64,000 nt of DNA from Leguminivora glycinivorella (taxonomy: Eukaryota; Arthropoda; Insecta; Lepidoptera; Tortricidae): NCBI RefSeq assembly GCF_023078275.1, contig NC_062998.1, positions 15,885,916-15,949,915 of the forward strand, read 5' to 3'. The first letter of the stretch is position 1. Each line of letters opens with the position of its first letter. The notes below the pieces were generated by a model. It was given only the letters and a program-made list of their open reading frames with translations, ran no database searches and was not told the origin of the DNA. The position numbers and the translations under genes are program-made. Positions 55,101 to 64,000 of the stretch are shown here, one piece after another.

Positions 55101-58100
55101 AGCATGGGCTGCGCGCCGCACGCGCGCACCGTCGTCAGCCCCGCCATGCTGGCCGACACATGCGAGAACACCGGGCTGCGGGTCACTCCTTCCACTCTGG
55201 AAAATATCACGAGTTTCATTCTTGCATAGATACCGACAAAAAGCGGGAATTTAAAAAGATTGTGTAAAGAGTTTACCAAATAACAAATCTACCGACAAGT
55301 ATATTTTAAGAACACTCTTCATACATTTAACGACATGTTTCGATCCATTTTCAAGGATTTTTTAGAGACGAGTGAAGGCGGAATCGTTACTCTCTGTAAA
55401 AGATCCTCGAAAATGGATCGAAGAATCCAATAATCAATTAAGAATGTCAGGCGTTAAATATTTTGACTCGATGTAAACGTGAATAACCCGCTTAAAATAT
55501 TCTTTATATGGCCAAGTCTCACAGGACCTTTATAAGTTGAGTGTGTTTTAGTATACATATTACAACTGCTAAATGTTTTAATTTTATGTTTTCCTGGTGC
55601 CTCTGATGAGCAAACCGTACCGTTTGATCGCTTGCGCCGTGTTGAGGTAGATGATAGTAATGGTCCACATGAGCGCGCCGCACACGAGGGTCGTCAGCAA
55701 CATGAACGGGTTCACGATCGCCACCATCACCAGGATACCAATCATCACCATCATTATCTGCCAACAGACATCAACCAGAATTAAGAATCATTCTTACTCC
55801 CAAACTGTTTTAAATATCAAAAGAGATAGAGTGTAGATACCTATGCTCGCGAGTTCTGTTACTTGAACTTGGCTTAGATCGTCTAAATCAATAACATGAC
55901 TTTGATAATATATTTTTATTATAATGATTTTCCGCAAAGTAACATCTGATTTGTGTATGATTCCATCGATTAGATTAGATAGATCGTGACATTCCCGATG
56001 TTATATATGTCAAATGTAACTTCTCATGCAGTGATAAATATGAGACAAGGCAGGCGTCCGTCCGTTATTTGTTTTTTCTACTCCCGTACTGTTATTCGTG
56101 AGTTACAAGGTCGTGCATAGAACTTTAAAACCCTACATAAAAGATGTCAGGACAAGTCTATCTAGTCTATACTCTGAAAACATTTAGTAGCAGTAGCACG
56201 ATATAGCTGTTAAAGTTCAGTAAATACATTGCTACCAACTTAACAAATCAATTCGCAGAGTTGAGACTCCTTCGTTTTCTGCTGCGTTCATTGGCGACGC
56301 GTCGAATCGCATTCAAATGTATGAGAACTCGATTCAACTCGGCTCGATTCGTCTTAGTGGCCAGGCTTCAAAGAACCATACCATAGATAGTTTTATTTTC
56401 ATGTTTGCACTCAAACTGCAAAATGGTAGGCGGTCCACTAGATAACTAAGATGACTGAAAGTAGGTATTTGTTGAATTTATAATTTTCTTTCAAAATAAG
56501 TGTTTGGTCGTAGAAAAAGTATTGTATGCAACGGTGTTTAACTGAGTCAAAAAATGCTCGTGGCGTCTTTATTAACAATTTTCGGCTTCGCCTCAAATTG
56601 TTACCCACGCCACTCACCTTTTTTGACCTCTTTTAACCACCAGTTGCATAAAATACTATTGTCAAATCATGTTTATAATATGTGGTACAGATGTAGTGCG
56701 AAAATAGTTTCCTTCGTATTTTCCCGGAAATGTTCGTATTTGTCATGTTAGTTCAGTCAGTGTCAGTACATCTTGTACTGAGACTGACTGAAATAGCATG
56801 ACACTTTCGTACGTTTCCGTAACAATGCGAAGGCAAATCTTTTCGCACTAAATCTGTAATAAAACCAAACTGGGGAACCGATTTTAAAGCAAATTCGTAA
56901 TTTTAAAAGATGTGATATGGGATAAAAATCTTAGATCGATAGTGCCGATTTATTGAAATCTTATCAGTAATCAGTCAATCTTCACGAGCGGTTCGCGTGC
57001 AATCAACCTTGGGATATCTCAACCTCTCGAGACCATATTACTTATATCTCAGTGACATAGAATACCTCTTTTAGATTTACACAACGAAAAACTGTTACAA
57101 ACTGTCTCATGATGTAGTTGCATTTTTCCTAGAAATTGCAATATCCATACAGCTGGCGATAATACGTTATCGTGCTTGCCCGCCAGATAAGAAAATTATG
57201 AAGATAGCGAAGTCTTTGTCAGACATCAAGACTATATGTATACAAGGATTTTGAACTCTTCTTTTATATGACATTAGTCACCTTTAGAAAAACAATTTTC
57301 TGCGATCATTGCCGCAAAGTAGGTAAATTTGCTAATAATGTTGATATCATTCAGATTAAATAAATCATATCACTTTATTGCGACTAATTTTACTGTCACA
57401 GACTGTTGCATATTTATTTTGAGGACCCTAATATCCTACATATTCTTCCAAGCCTAAGCTAACATAAATTGGTAAATATTTTTCACATATGAGGAATGTG
57501 TTTTCAAAAGGACTTATTTCTATAAGTCAACAGAGGTTATTTTTATCTGTCTTCCTAGAGAAATAAACCTTGTTGATTTATAGAAATAAGTCCTTTTGAA
57601 AAGACACTCCTCATATGATTCTCATGAAGTAAAATATTACACCTTATTGTTTACTTACCTACAATGCAGAAGTAGTGCGAAAAGGGTTTCCTTCGTATTT
57701 TTCCGGAAACATTCGTATTTGTCATGCTAGTTCAGTCAATGTCAGAACATCTTGTACTGAGACTGACTGAAATAGACACGTTCGTACGTTTCCGTAACAA
57801 TACGAAGGCAAATCTTTTCGCACTACTTCTGTACAATCCTGAGATTGGGCAGATTAAGCCCCTCAAGAAAAGCGTCGGATTAATTATTAAATTAATCCAA
57901 AAAAGTTTTAAAACCCCGTTTTCTTAATAGGCTCAAAAAGAGAAGTAAACCGGAAATCAGTATAGGCTGAATGCGATTAAATATCATTATTTTACCGATG
58001 TTTCATTTGGTTATGTGTAGGGATCGGAAATTCGGGAGCTTCTATACCTAAACTTCGACCTCAGTCTTTTGTTTTGCGTGATGTTGACTAGTATGGAGGC

Positions 58101-61100
58101 GGACTCAATTTGGTTTTACTAATAAATTTCCCGGGACTTCCCGTAATTTGAATAACAGCCATAGAAATGTGTTTAAAGCAATAAAAGGGTGTAACGAAAT
58201 AAAACTGGAAATTTTAAATGAAAGAATCGGGTTAAAATGGTTTGGTAGCTGTGCTTTCTGACATACATTAATGAGGAGGTCTTTAATTAGCTTATTTCTA
58301 CATTTTCTCGTTGCCACTGTAGTTAGATAGATAACATTAAGGAATCTAACACGCATTATAGAAAGTTTGATGATATACACACATGGAATGCATACATTAA
58401 TAGTACAAAACAGGATTTTCAAATAATACATATAAATATCAGGAGCCTGAGAAAAAACTTCGAACAACTACAATGCCTACTAAAAAACTGTAAAAATGTA
58501 ATAGATATTATTATATTAAGTGAAGTGAACATCAAAAAGGAAGAATTATATATGTACAATATGGAAGGATATAACATGCAGTCGCGCACCCGGGAAAATA
58601 GAAGAGGAGGAGGGCTATTAATCTATACCAATAGTGAATTGAAAATAGAAGAAGTAAACAAATATGGACAGGCGTCGGAAATTCTTCATATAATAATAAA
58701 TAGCCACAAGAGGCCAATCCACGTATTGGCTATATATCGACCGCCGAGTAATAATATTCAGAATTTCATACATGAATTACATGAGATTACTAGTAAAATT
58801 GCACTCGCTGAGAGCCTAGTTATCATAGGAGATATCAACATAAATTTGATGACAAACAATAATATTACGGATATTTACAAAAACACCTTGTGTGAACGAG
58901 GCCTCGAGAGTGTTATCAATGAGTGCACACGAGAGGAGATAAGAGACGGACAGCTGGTGACGTCGTGCCTCGACCATGTGTGGGTGCGCGCCGGCGCAGG
59001 CTCGGGGATGCGCGCCGCAGCCGCACACATGCTCACGTGTAAGATAGCGGACCACTACCTGGTAGGCGTTAGCTTATCTGCGGAGACTGATGGACCGCGC
59101 GCGCATTGTCAACAAAACAGGGAAGTGCAAGTGATTAACAATATATTAGTTAAAGAAGAATTGCAAAAAATAGACTGGTTAGATATATATAGCATTGACT
59201 GTCCTAAAGCTATGTACGATAAGCTATATTCTACTTTCAGCAGCATATACTCTAAGGCAAAAACCACGAAAATGCTTAAACCCAATAGAAAAACGCAACC
59301 GTGGATAAACTCTAATTTGATTAATATGATATCGCGCAGAGATATGTTGTTTAGAAGATGGAAATCGAGTCCTAAAAATGTTACTTATAGATTAGAATAT
59401 ACTAGATTTAGAAACGTGACAAATAAATGTATATATTGGGCGAAGCAAAACTATAAACAAAATCAAATTAAAAATTGTGAGAATGATCTAAGAAAGCTTT
59501 GGGCAACAATTAATGGTTGGTTAGGAAATTGTAAACTAAGTCTGGACGATGTGATTATTAAATATCTGGGAAGGAACGAGTCAGTAGAGGCCATCTGCAC
59601 AAACTTCGCAAAAACATTTACACTGGAAATACAAAATTTAAAACATAAATGTAACATAAGCTTTTTAAATCGAGAGAATTATGTAAAATACAGCGATGTA
59701 TCTTTTCGGTATCAAAAAGTGTCAGACGCAGAAATAGAAAAAATAATAGATAGGTTAAGTATTAGAAAAGCCCCAGGAATGGATGGAATAAGATGTCAGG
59801 ACATAAAGTTTATTAAAGCAAGCATAAGTCCGGTTTTGGCCAAGTTTGTAAATGGATGCGCGGCGGCTGGCACCTACCCGGATAGGTTAAAAAAAGCAAT
59901 AATTAGACCAATATACAAGCAAGGAAACCACTTAGATTATACTAATTACAGACCAGTAGCTATATTGTCAGTAGTTAATAAAATAGTCGAAAAAGTTATT
60001 ACAACGCAAATTAGTAATTATTTAGAAAAAAATAACATTATATCGGATAGTCAGCACGGATTCCGTCGAGGGCGCAGCACCTCAACTGCTCTGGCCCAAT
60101 TTACAGACGAGGTAAATGACCATTTAAATAATAAAAAGTATGTAGTTGCCATATACATAGACTTCAAAAAAGCATTCGATACTCTGGGCCACGAACAGCT
60201 CATTCTTGCCATGCAGGAATGTGGTGTTCGTGGTCCCGTGATCGAATGGATAAGAGCGTACTTACGTAACAGAACAATAACAACTCTTATCAATGGGCAG
60301 AGCGGCGAGGAGGCGAGCGTGGTGTACGGGGTTCCGACCGGCTCGGTGTTCGGTCCATTAGGATATATAATGCATGTTAATAGCATGGTTAACGTAGTTC
60401 AAAATGGCTCAACATATATGTATGCTGACGATACATGTCTAGTGTATGCCGATAGGGACATTCAAAATATGGTTAAAAATATACAGGTGGATTTTACAAA
60501 TATTATTAAATGGTCACACGACAATGGTATAATTCTTAATATAGACAAAACTAAATGTATGATAATTAAATCGCCATATCTACAGGAACCATGCGAAAAT
60601 GTTAATATCATAGGGCATACATACGACTGTCTACATAATAGCCAAAAATACTGTAATTGTAGTAGTATACAAGTAGTGGATAGATATAAATATTTAGGCT
60701 TGACTATAGATACTAAATTTAATTGGGGTATACATATAGAAATAGTGTGTAATAAACTGAGAACGGTACTGGCAAAATTGATAAGTTTGAAAAACGTAGT
60801 GAGTAGAAAGTTAATGCGCATCCTGTATCACTCGCTGGCCGAGTCGGTAATTACCTACGGATTAATTGCTTATGGACGCACTTTTAAAAGTTATCTTGAT
60901 AAAATTTGCAATCTCCAGATTAGAATAGTAAAAAATGTATTAATAAATAAAAAAACTAAAAACGAGTGTAATAAAAATTATAGACGACTGTTTAAAGAAT
61001 TAAAAATATTGCCAGTGCATGAGAAGGTTAGTTATATACTCTGTATGGATGATTACGGACAGGACAATTTCAAAACGCGTAGACTACCCTTACGTAAACT

Positions 61101-62138
61101 TAGAATAACAACGCAAAAAACATACCTGGAGCATAATGCCAACAATTACTACGGCCAAAGAACGCGTAAGTATATCATTCCCAAAATACATAACCAGTTA
61201 GGCCCCACCGTAGAGGAATGTAATAGTAAGCAATCTTTTAAAAAAAACTGCATGATAAACTATTAGAGTTATATGATAGTAATATTTGTAACAATTAGTA
61301 AGTAAATCTTAGAACAAATTAATTTATCCTCATAGAAAATAAATTCAGTAATAAATGGCTGCGTAACTACGATACCGCGTACCGGGACGCGATGTGATTA
61401 GAGTGCAAACTCGCACACGTAAAGAACGGGCCGAGCCGCGGCGGTGTAGTGGGTGCGCAGCAATGTCCGCTTATAGTTAGGTAGTATGTAAGTTATTTAG
61501 TTAAGTGCGTAGAATAAGAAATATACGATATACGAGCGCTATATCCGCCAACAAACTGTCCTCAGTTTGGCGGAATTGTTTCCTGTAAAATAGTTGTAAG
61601 TTTCTTGTTATAAATAAATTATAAAAAAAAAAAAAAAGATGTAGCAGTGTTATTTTATGTGGTCTTCTTTAAAAATTTCAAAAAAAAAGTAAAATAATTA
61701 TATATAAACACGTGCGACCAGGGGCCCGTTTCTCGAAAGGTACAAGCTTTGTATATGCTTGTATTACAAGTGCGCGAACTGTCAAATCTTATGGGTTGTC
61801 ATGGAAACACACTTGTAATACAAGGCTTGTACCTTTCGAGAAACGGGCCCCTGTTATTGACTTTAAATATGCTTAATAATATAAGGAGTACGCTCTTCGA
61901 GGTTTTCTATAACTGTGTTGACAGTTGCAAACATGAGGTTGGCGTTACCTGTATGCTATCGAGGTACATCCTCGGCAAGATCTCGTCGACGACGCCCATG
62001 TCCTTGGAGAACCGGTTGAGTATGCGGCCCGAGGGGTTGGTGTCGAAGAAGCGCATCGTGGCCGCCAGGATGTTGCCGAAGATCTGGTTGTGCAGCCGGA
62101 TCGAGCTCCGCATGCACACCCACAGGAATAATATCGAT
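46169..62138 (-). CDS. ABC transporter subfamily C (MRP4-like), 3' half, eleven exons
   Basis: Exons on the minus strand are 61949-62138, 55621-55757, 55056-55196, 53518-53618, 53110-53267, 51788-51925, 50741-50863, 49940-50062, 47443-47603, 47010-47115 and 46169-46363. GT-AG ends and phases agree, giving 1573 nt with 524 codons including the stop. The first five exons form the second transmembrane domain, starting with the coupling-helix motif SGRILNRFSKDMGVVDE and including a membrane segment MVMIGILVMVAIVNPFMLLT. NBD2 has Walker A GRTGAGKSS, Q-loop IPQEPVLFS, signature FSAGQRQL, Walker B RLLVLDEATANVD and H-loop ITVAHRL. Family role: ATP-driven export of organic anions and conjugates across the plasma membrane. 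TMD1 and NBD1 must lie beyond 64000. Introns are full of transposons. Confidence 0.92.
47643..48417. mobile_element. Non-autonomous hAT element with 8-bp duplication
   Basis: The ends CAGTGGCGTGCC and (inverse) CAGTGGCGGTAC are flanked by ATATAAGG at 47635-47642 and 48418-48425. CAGTGGCG termini with 8-bp duplications are typical of hAT. No transposase frame. It lies in the ABCC intron between the exons at 47443 and 49940. Confidence 0.8.
48424..48786. mobile_element. PIF/Harbinger-like MITE with TAA duplication
   Basis: The ends GGTTGCCTTTACACCTGT and (inverse) GGCCGCCTTTACACCTGT are flanked by TAA (48421-48423 and 48787-48789). The interior repeats CTTACGTAAG and GATAAGTTTT motifs. It abuts the hAT element and was present first. 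Confidence 0.7.
48845..48960. mobile_element. CGCGCGACCATGCTT hairpin MITE, copy 1
   Basis: GCACGGGAAGCATGGTCGCG on the left, with a core CTATCGCACTTACAAATAGT hairpin and a diverged right arm. Same family as 49599-49722. Confidence 0.65.
49599..49722. mobile_element. CGCGCGACCATGCTT hairpin MITE, copy 2
   Basis: An almost perfect 124-bp palindrome with arms GCACGGGAAGCATGGTCGCG...mirrored to GCTTCCCGTGC. A half-copy is in DZIP1 intron 2. Confidence 0.75.
50133..50262. mobile_element. Common lepidopteran MITE-like repeat
   Basis: GTACATTACGATACAAGTGA, AAACACGGCCGAAGGGAGTG and TTTTCGCACGTATATCTTAC form an imperfect inverted pair. I recall this pattern as widespread in moth genomes. Confidence 0.5.
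50537..50667. mobile_element. Palindromic MITE copy 3 (CCGATATCGG family)
   Basis: Best-preserved copy. TTA at both flanks (50531-50533 and 50670-50673 region) and ends GGCCGTTTTCACATTATCC mirrored. Fits PIF/Harbinger 3-bp duplications. Confidence 0.75.
50890..51780. other. ABCC intron DNA
   Basis: No clear gene. A minus-strand B-box-like GGTTCAATTCCAGCC at about 51633-51647 may be a SINE remnant. Confidence 0.35.
52118..52288 (-). mobile_element. Truncated Lep1-type Helitron
   Basis: On the minus strand it begins ATCCATACTAATATTATAAA and shares GTCTTTCACGGCAAAACGGA and GTTGAAGGGATGG-like sequence with the full copy at 23522-23759. The 3' CTAG end is missing. Confidence 0.7.
53030..53090 (-). 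pseudogene. Relic duplicate of an ABCC exon 5' part
   Basis: In the intron just downstream of exon 53110-53267, a minus-strand stretch GAGACGAAGGCCGG then CGTCGGTCTTGCGATCAGCC matches the exon's GAGACAAAAGCCGG and CGTCGGACTGGCGATCAGCC. The acceptor side is also similar (TAAGACT versus TTAGACT). The relic has an early in-frame stop and the 3' half has no match. A fortuitous donor-like CTG|GTATGT lies at 52907. Confidence 0.6.
54100..54970. mobile_element. Inverted quasi-repeat element with telomere-like core
   Basis: The left arm (54100-54380) is built of imperfect units of about 20-22 nt such as GGCATAATCGATTTTTGCCG. The right arm (54720-54965) carries the inverse units such as ATCGATTATGCACAATAG. 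The outer ends are also inverse (CCCTCTATGTGGCATAACTT versus ATTATGCCACAACAGGG). Between the arms lies a minisatellite. No coding frame. Function and family unknown. Confidence 0.6.
54428..54707. repeat. 57-bp minisatellite containing TTAGG telomere-like tracts
   Basis: Five consecutive units and one degenerate unit each contain GGTTAGGTTAGGTTAG then AACTGCGACCACAACA and GCACCGCTAGGG. TTAGG is the ancestral insect telomere repeat. Here it is interstitial within an ABCC intron. Confidence 0.85.
55800..56070. other. ABCC intron DNA, no recognised content
   Basis: AT-rich, nothing supportable. Confidence 0.35.
56074..56660 (-). mobile_element. Dispersed repeat, copy B
   Basis: Reverse-strand copy of 31272-31949 in the copia 3' region, with the same ends (AGTATTTTATGCAACTGG and ACGGGAGTAGAAAAA). 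Shorter by about 90 bp. Confidence 0.75.
56687..56857. mobile_element. Hairpin MITE, copy 2 of the AGTAGTGCGAAAAG family
   Basis: Ends ACAGATGTAGTGCGAAAATA and its inverse. Core CTTGTACTGAGACTGACTGA. Confidence 0.75.
57486..57617. mobile_element. Hairpin MITE with CATATGAGGAATGTG ends
   Basis: Arms of about 46 bp: CAAAAGGACTTATTTCTATA mirrored as TATAGAAATAAGTCCTTTTG. Outer CATATGAGG mirrored as CCTCATATG. Confidence 0.7.
57667..57831. mobile_element. Hairpin MITE, copy 3 of the AGTAGTGCGAAAAG family
   Basis: Ends CAGAAGTAGTGCGAAAAGG and CTTTTCGCACTACTTCTG. 165 bp. The most symmetric of the three copies. Confidence 0.75.
58085..61637 (+). mobile_element. Non-LTR retrotransposon, 5'-truncated, ORF2 open
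   Basis: A 3.5-kb unit ends with a poly-A tail of about 15 (61623-61637). Upstream of ORF2, 58120-58260 encodes a short tail ending KWFGSCAF and a stop, which may be the end of ORF1. So the copy is probably truncated within ORF1. It is inserted antisense to the ABCC gene in the 6-kb intron between exons 55621-55757 and 61949-62138. No convincing target duplication was found. Confidence 0.8.
58327..61266 (+). CDS. Non-LTR ORF2: AP endonuclease and reverse transcriptase
   Basis: Open for 979 codons from after a TAG at 58324. The endonuclease domain begins INIRSLRKNFEQL and includes IIILSEV, LAIYRPP, VIIGDININL and LDHVWV. The RT has RKAPGMDGI, NYRPVAILS, GFRRGRSTSTAL, YIDFKKAFDTL, VPTGSVFGPLGYI and the YADD active site (TYMYADDTCLVY). 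The tail LPLRKLRI...YGQRTRKYIIPKIHNQL resembles CR1/L2-group elements. There is no ATG before the endonuclease, so translation would need reinitiation or a start upstream. The SVFGPLGYI motif differs from the usual SVLGP-type block, a possible weakening substitution. Part of the endonuclease (58960-59110) is much richer in GC than the rest. Confidence 0.88.
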   Translation: MDNIKESNTHYRKFDDIHTWNAYINSTKQDFQIIHINIRSLRKNFEQLQCLLKNCKNVIDIIILSEVNIKKEELYMYNMEGYNMQSRTRENRRGGGLLIYTNSELKIEEVNKYGQASEILHIIINSHKRPIHVLAIYRPPSNNIQNFIHELHEITSKIALAESLVIIGDININLMTNNNITDIYKNTLCERGLESVINECTREEIRDGQLVTSCLDHVWVRAGAGSGMRAAAAHMLTCKIADHYLVGVSLSAETDGPRAHCQQNREVQVINNILVKEELQKIDWLDIYSIDCPKAMYDKLYSTFSSIYSKAKTTKMLKPNRKTQPWINSNLINMISRRDMLFRRWKSSPKNVTYRLEYTRFRNVTNKCIYWAKQNYKQNQIKNCENDLRKLWATINGWLGNCKLSLDDVIIKYLGRNESVEAICTNFAKTFTLEIQNLKHKCNISFLNRENYVKYSDVSFRYQKVSDAEIEKIIDRLSIRKAPGMDGIRCQDIKFIKASISPVLAKFVNGCAAAGTYPDRLKKAIIRPIYKQGNHLDYTNYRPVAILSVVNKIVEKVITTQISNYLEKNNIISDSQHGFRRGRSTSTALAQFTDEVNDHLNNKKYVVAIYIDFKKAFDTLGHEQLILAMQECGVRGPVIEWIRAYLRNRTITTLINGQSGEEASVVYGVPTGSVFGPLGYIMHVNSMVNVVQNGSTYMYADDTCLVYADRDIQNMVKNIQVDFTNIIKWSHDNGIILNIDKTKCMIIKSPYLQEPCENVNIIGHTYDCLHNSQKYCNCSSIQVVDRYKYLGLTIDTKFNWGIHIEIVCNKLRTVLAKLISLKNVVSRKLMRILYHSLAESVITYGLIAYGRTFKSYLDKICNLQIRIVKNVLINKKTKNECNKNYRRLFKELKILPVHEKVSYILCMDDYGQDNFKTRRLPLRKLRITTQKTYLEHNANNYYGQRTRKYIIPKIHNQLGPTVEECNSKQSFKKNCMINY
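61719..61853. mobile_element. Hairpin MITE with CAGGGGCCCGTTTCTCG ends
   Basis: The left end CAGGGGCCCGTTTCTCGAAA and its perfect inverse on the right. Further pairing through GTACAAGC and TTGTATTACAAGTG. 135 bp, just downstream of the LINE tail. Confidence 0.75.
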
Positions 62139-62323
62139 CTACGACAAAACGTGTAATGTAATACGAGTATAAGTTCTACAGTTGATTTTTTTTTTTATTT
62201 ATATCTTGTTTTTTTAGAATTCGAAATTTGGTGAACAAAGAAGCAGACGTCGTCAACCTATTTTCTTAGGACAAATCACAGAATTATAGTGAAGCCAGAA
62301 TGAGTAGTTAGGTCAAAAAGTGT

Positions 62324-62689
62324 GTCCACATGAGAAGGCATTGTTTGGGCTGGTGCCCCTCTCGCACTTTATACTGACAATGTCAACATTATTCAGTGAC
62401 GTCATCACTCTCATAAATTGGGGATACCAGTAAATTTTCAAAGTTACTACCAAATCTACTAATATCCAATTGAAGGTATTTTTTAATTATACAAATCTTT
62501 GATTTATTGGCATCAAAATAATTACATTATAATTATTTGCCAATTCTTTAAAATATATCGAAACCGTAGTTTGAATATAACACTAAAAATAATATAAGAA
62601 GTTATAAAGTCAGGTAATATACAGATAAAAATACTACTACTATGGTAACCTCATTAACACCAGCCCAAACAATGCCCTCTCATGTGGAC
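62324..62689. mobile_element. MITE with GTCCACATGAGAAGGCATTG ends
   Basis: GTCCACATGAGAAGGCATTG then TTTGGGCTGGTG is mirrored at the right. The 366-bp interior is AT-rich and non-coding. It lies upstream of the first ABCC exon seen here. Confidence 0.75.
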
Positions 62690-63299
62690 CGTTTTCGCTA
62701 GTCTGATACGATCACCTTTCTGTCTCAGTGATAAGGTTCAATTTAGTATGGCAAAACATGTGATTGAGCTCTTCCCCTGTAAAGGACTTTGGGACAAATA
62801 TTAGATGTTAAGAATTTTAACCAGAACGAGATCATAAAAAGTCAATATTAGTTATTTTTAGTTTTTTTTTATTGCACCCGTAGGTATATATCAACCGCAT
62901 CATTTGATTATTTGCAAAGCAAATTGGAGTGGTTATTTATTTATTTATTCGAGAAACTAACATTCAGAAGACTACGTGACGGTGTTTTTGCAAGCTACTT
63001 GGGCCTGCCTCTGGCTGATCCATTGCAGTAATCACAGTCGAATGCCACCTAACACACAGCACGAAATAGAATATTAATAATAAAGTAATACAATAAGTGC
63101 CCGTATCATAAAATTCTATACGTTAATACAAAAAATAACGTACCTAATATGTATAAATAAATAAATAAATAGCATTGACAACATTGACAGCTCATAAAAT
63201 GAACCGATAGTTCCAAAATAAATGTCTGCTTCTTTAGGTTATTTAATATGCAACCTTTCCAGAACTAAATTAGGTTATTTTAAATAATACAGATTAAAA
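62690..63299. other. ABCC intron DNA
   Basis: No exon of the ABCC gene and no clear repeat identified. Confidence 0.35.
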
Positions 63300-63616
63300 C
63301 AAATGAGTATATTAGGGGAAGTTTGAAAGTTGCGCCTATAACGGAAAAGATGAGGAGTGGCAGGTTGGCGTGGTACGGTCATGTAATGAGGAGGGATGAG
63401 TGTCATATAGGCAAAAGAATGTTGGAGATGAATGTTGATGGATGGAGAGGGAGGGGTAAACCCAAACAACAATGGATGGATTGTGTGAAAGAGGACATGA
63501 GAAAGAAAGATGTGAGTGTTGAGATGACGAAAGATAGGGGAGAATGGAAGAGGAAGACATATAAGACTCCACATACGTGGGATAAGGGTAGATTAAAACA
63601 AATACTTTCAAATTAA
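63300..63616 (+). pseudogene. RTE-type non-LTR retrotransposon 3' fragment
   Basis: A frame without stops reads RSGRLAWYGHVMRRD, GKRMLEMNVDGWRGRGKPKQ, W-x-D-C-V-K-E-D and ends KGRLKQILSN. WYGHV-RRD followed by a GRG-P-W motif is the C-terminal signature of RTE-group ORF2 as I recall it. Only the last 105 codons remain. Confidence 0.7.
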
Positions 63617-63697
63617 ATTATTATATGATATACATATAGCTATATTATAAGAAAATTAAAGTAAAGTTTCAAATGTATCTGCCAAACTGCAATTGTT

Positions 63698-63835
63698 TTT
63701 AGGTTTCCGTACCCAAAGGATAAGACTGATGTTCGGCCGTCCGCCTGTCTGTCTGTCTTTCTTTAAATCACCAGGCTATATCTCATGATTATACTGGCCT
63801 CTCGAACAACATGTATTGAGAATCGTTACAAATAA
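63698..63835 (+). repeat. Partial copy of the GGGTTCCGTACC dispersed repeat
   Basis: TTTAGGTTTCCGTACCCAAA, GTTCGGCCGTCCGCCTGTCT and a TGTCTGTCTGTC-like tract match the left part of the family seen at 20993. Truncated. Confidence 0.5.
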
Positions 63836-63914
63836 TATTTCGTCACTTAAATATGTGTGGAAAGAATAACATTATTGTGACGTAGTAAGTATCTTTTTTT
63901 TATATCATACGAAT

Positions 63915-63960
63915 TGTCAAATCTAACATTTAATTGCAATGTAAGGTTAGATTTGACAAA
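63915..63960. repeat. Small hairpin
   Basis: TTGTCAAATCTAACATT is followed by its near-inverse AATGTAAGGTTAGATTTGACAA. Non-coding. Confidence 0.5.
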
Positions 63961-64000
63961 CTTTCGCATCACCGTGATTAGAATTCTTATCTACAACGAG

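Overview
The window looks like nuclear DNA of a moth or butterfly (Lepidoptera). It is AT-rich, its genes carry GT-AG introns, and the genes are single-copy animal genes separated by dense transposon debris. Markers that point to Lepidoptera are a Lep1-type Helitron (23522-23759), a tRNA-derived SINE with an AAGCCTTCTTGAGCTTACC-type body (8478-8745), a minisatellite with TTAGG telomere-like units, and a long-wavelength opsin with lepidopteran-style motifs. The species cannot be fixed from sequence alone.

Five host genes were reconstructed exon by exon. RpL8 (+, 1141-7594; 5 coding exons, 257 aa) is preceded by a pyrimidine-tract promoter and a short 5' UTR exon. Two of its introns hold paralogous box C/D snoRNA candidates, each ending exactly 70 nt before the 3' splice site. 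DZIP1 (-, 9058-20606; 9 coding exons, 1088 aa) is convergent with RpL8. It encodes a basal-body/cilium and Hedgehog-pathway protein and has an RFX X-box 137 bp upstream of its ATG. A long-wavelength rhodopsin (-, 34490-37033; 8 coding exons) is complete except for one missing base in a G run, which breaks the frame in exon 2. GINS4/SLD5 (+, 41583-42556; 2 exons, 217 aa) is a replication-helicase subunit. The 3' half of an ABCC (MRP4-like) transporter (-, 46169-62138; 11 exons, TMD2 and NBD2) runs off the right side of the window.

The rest is a mosaic of mobile elements. The centrepiece is a nearly intact Ty1/copia retrotransposon (26491-32999) with almost identical 229/231-bp LTRs, a 5-bp AATCC target duplication, a tRNA-Met-type primer site and a polypurine tract. 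A non-LTR retrotransposon with a 979-codon open ORF2 (58327-61266) sits antisense inside an ABCC intron. Two hAT-type elements with 8-bp target duplications, a pogo-like element, PIF/Harbinger-like MITEs, many hairpin MITEs, SINE fragments and three or four non-LTR 3' fragments fill the introns and intergenic DNA. Several of these are nested, which gives relative insertion order.

No operon or multi-gene system is present. The most informative signals are non-coding or structural: the snoRNA pair in RpL8, the X-box of DZIP1, the two single-base G-run contractions (opsin and copia), a relic duplicated exon in the ABCC gene, and an inverted quasi-repeat element with a telomere-like core.
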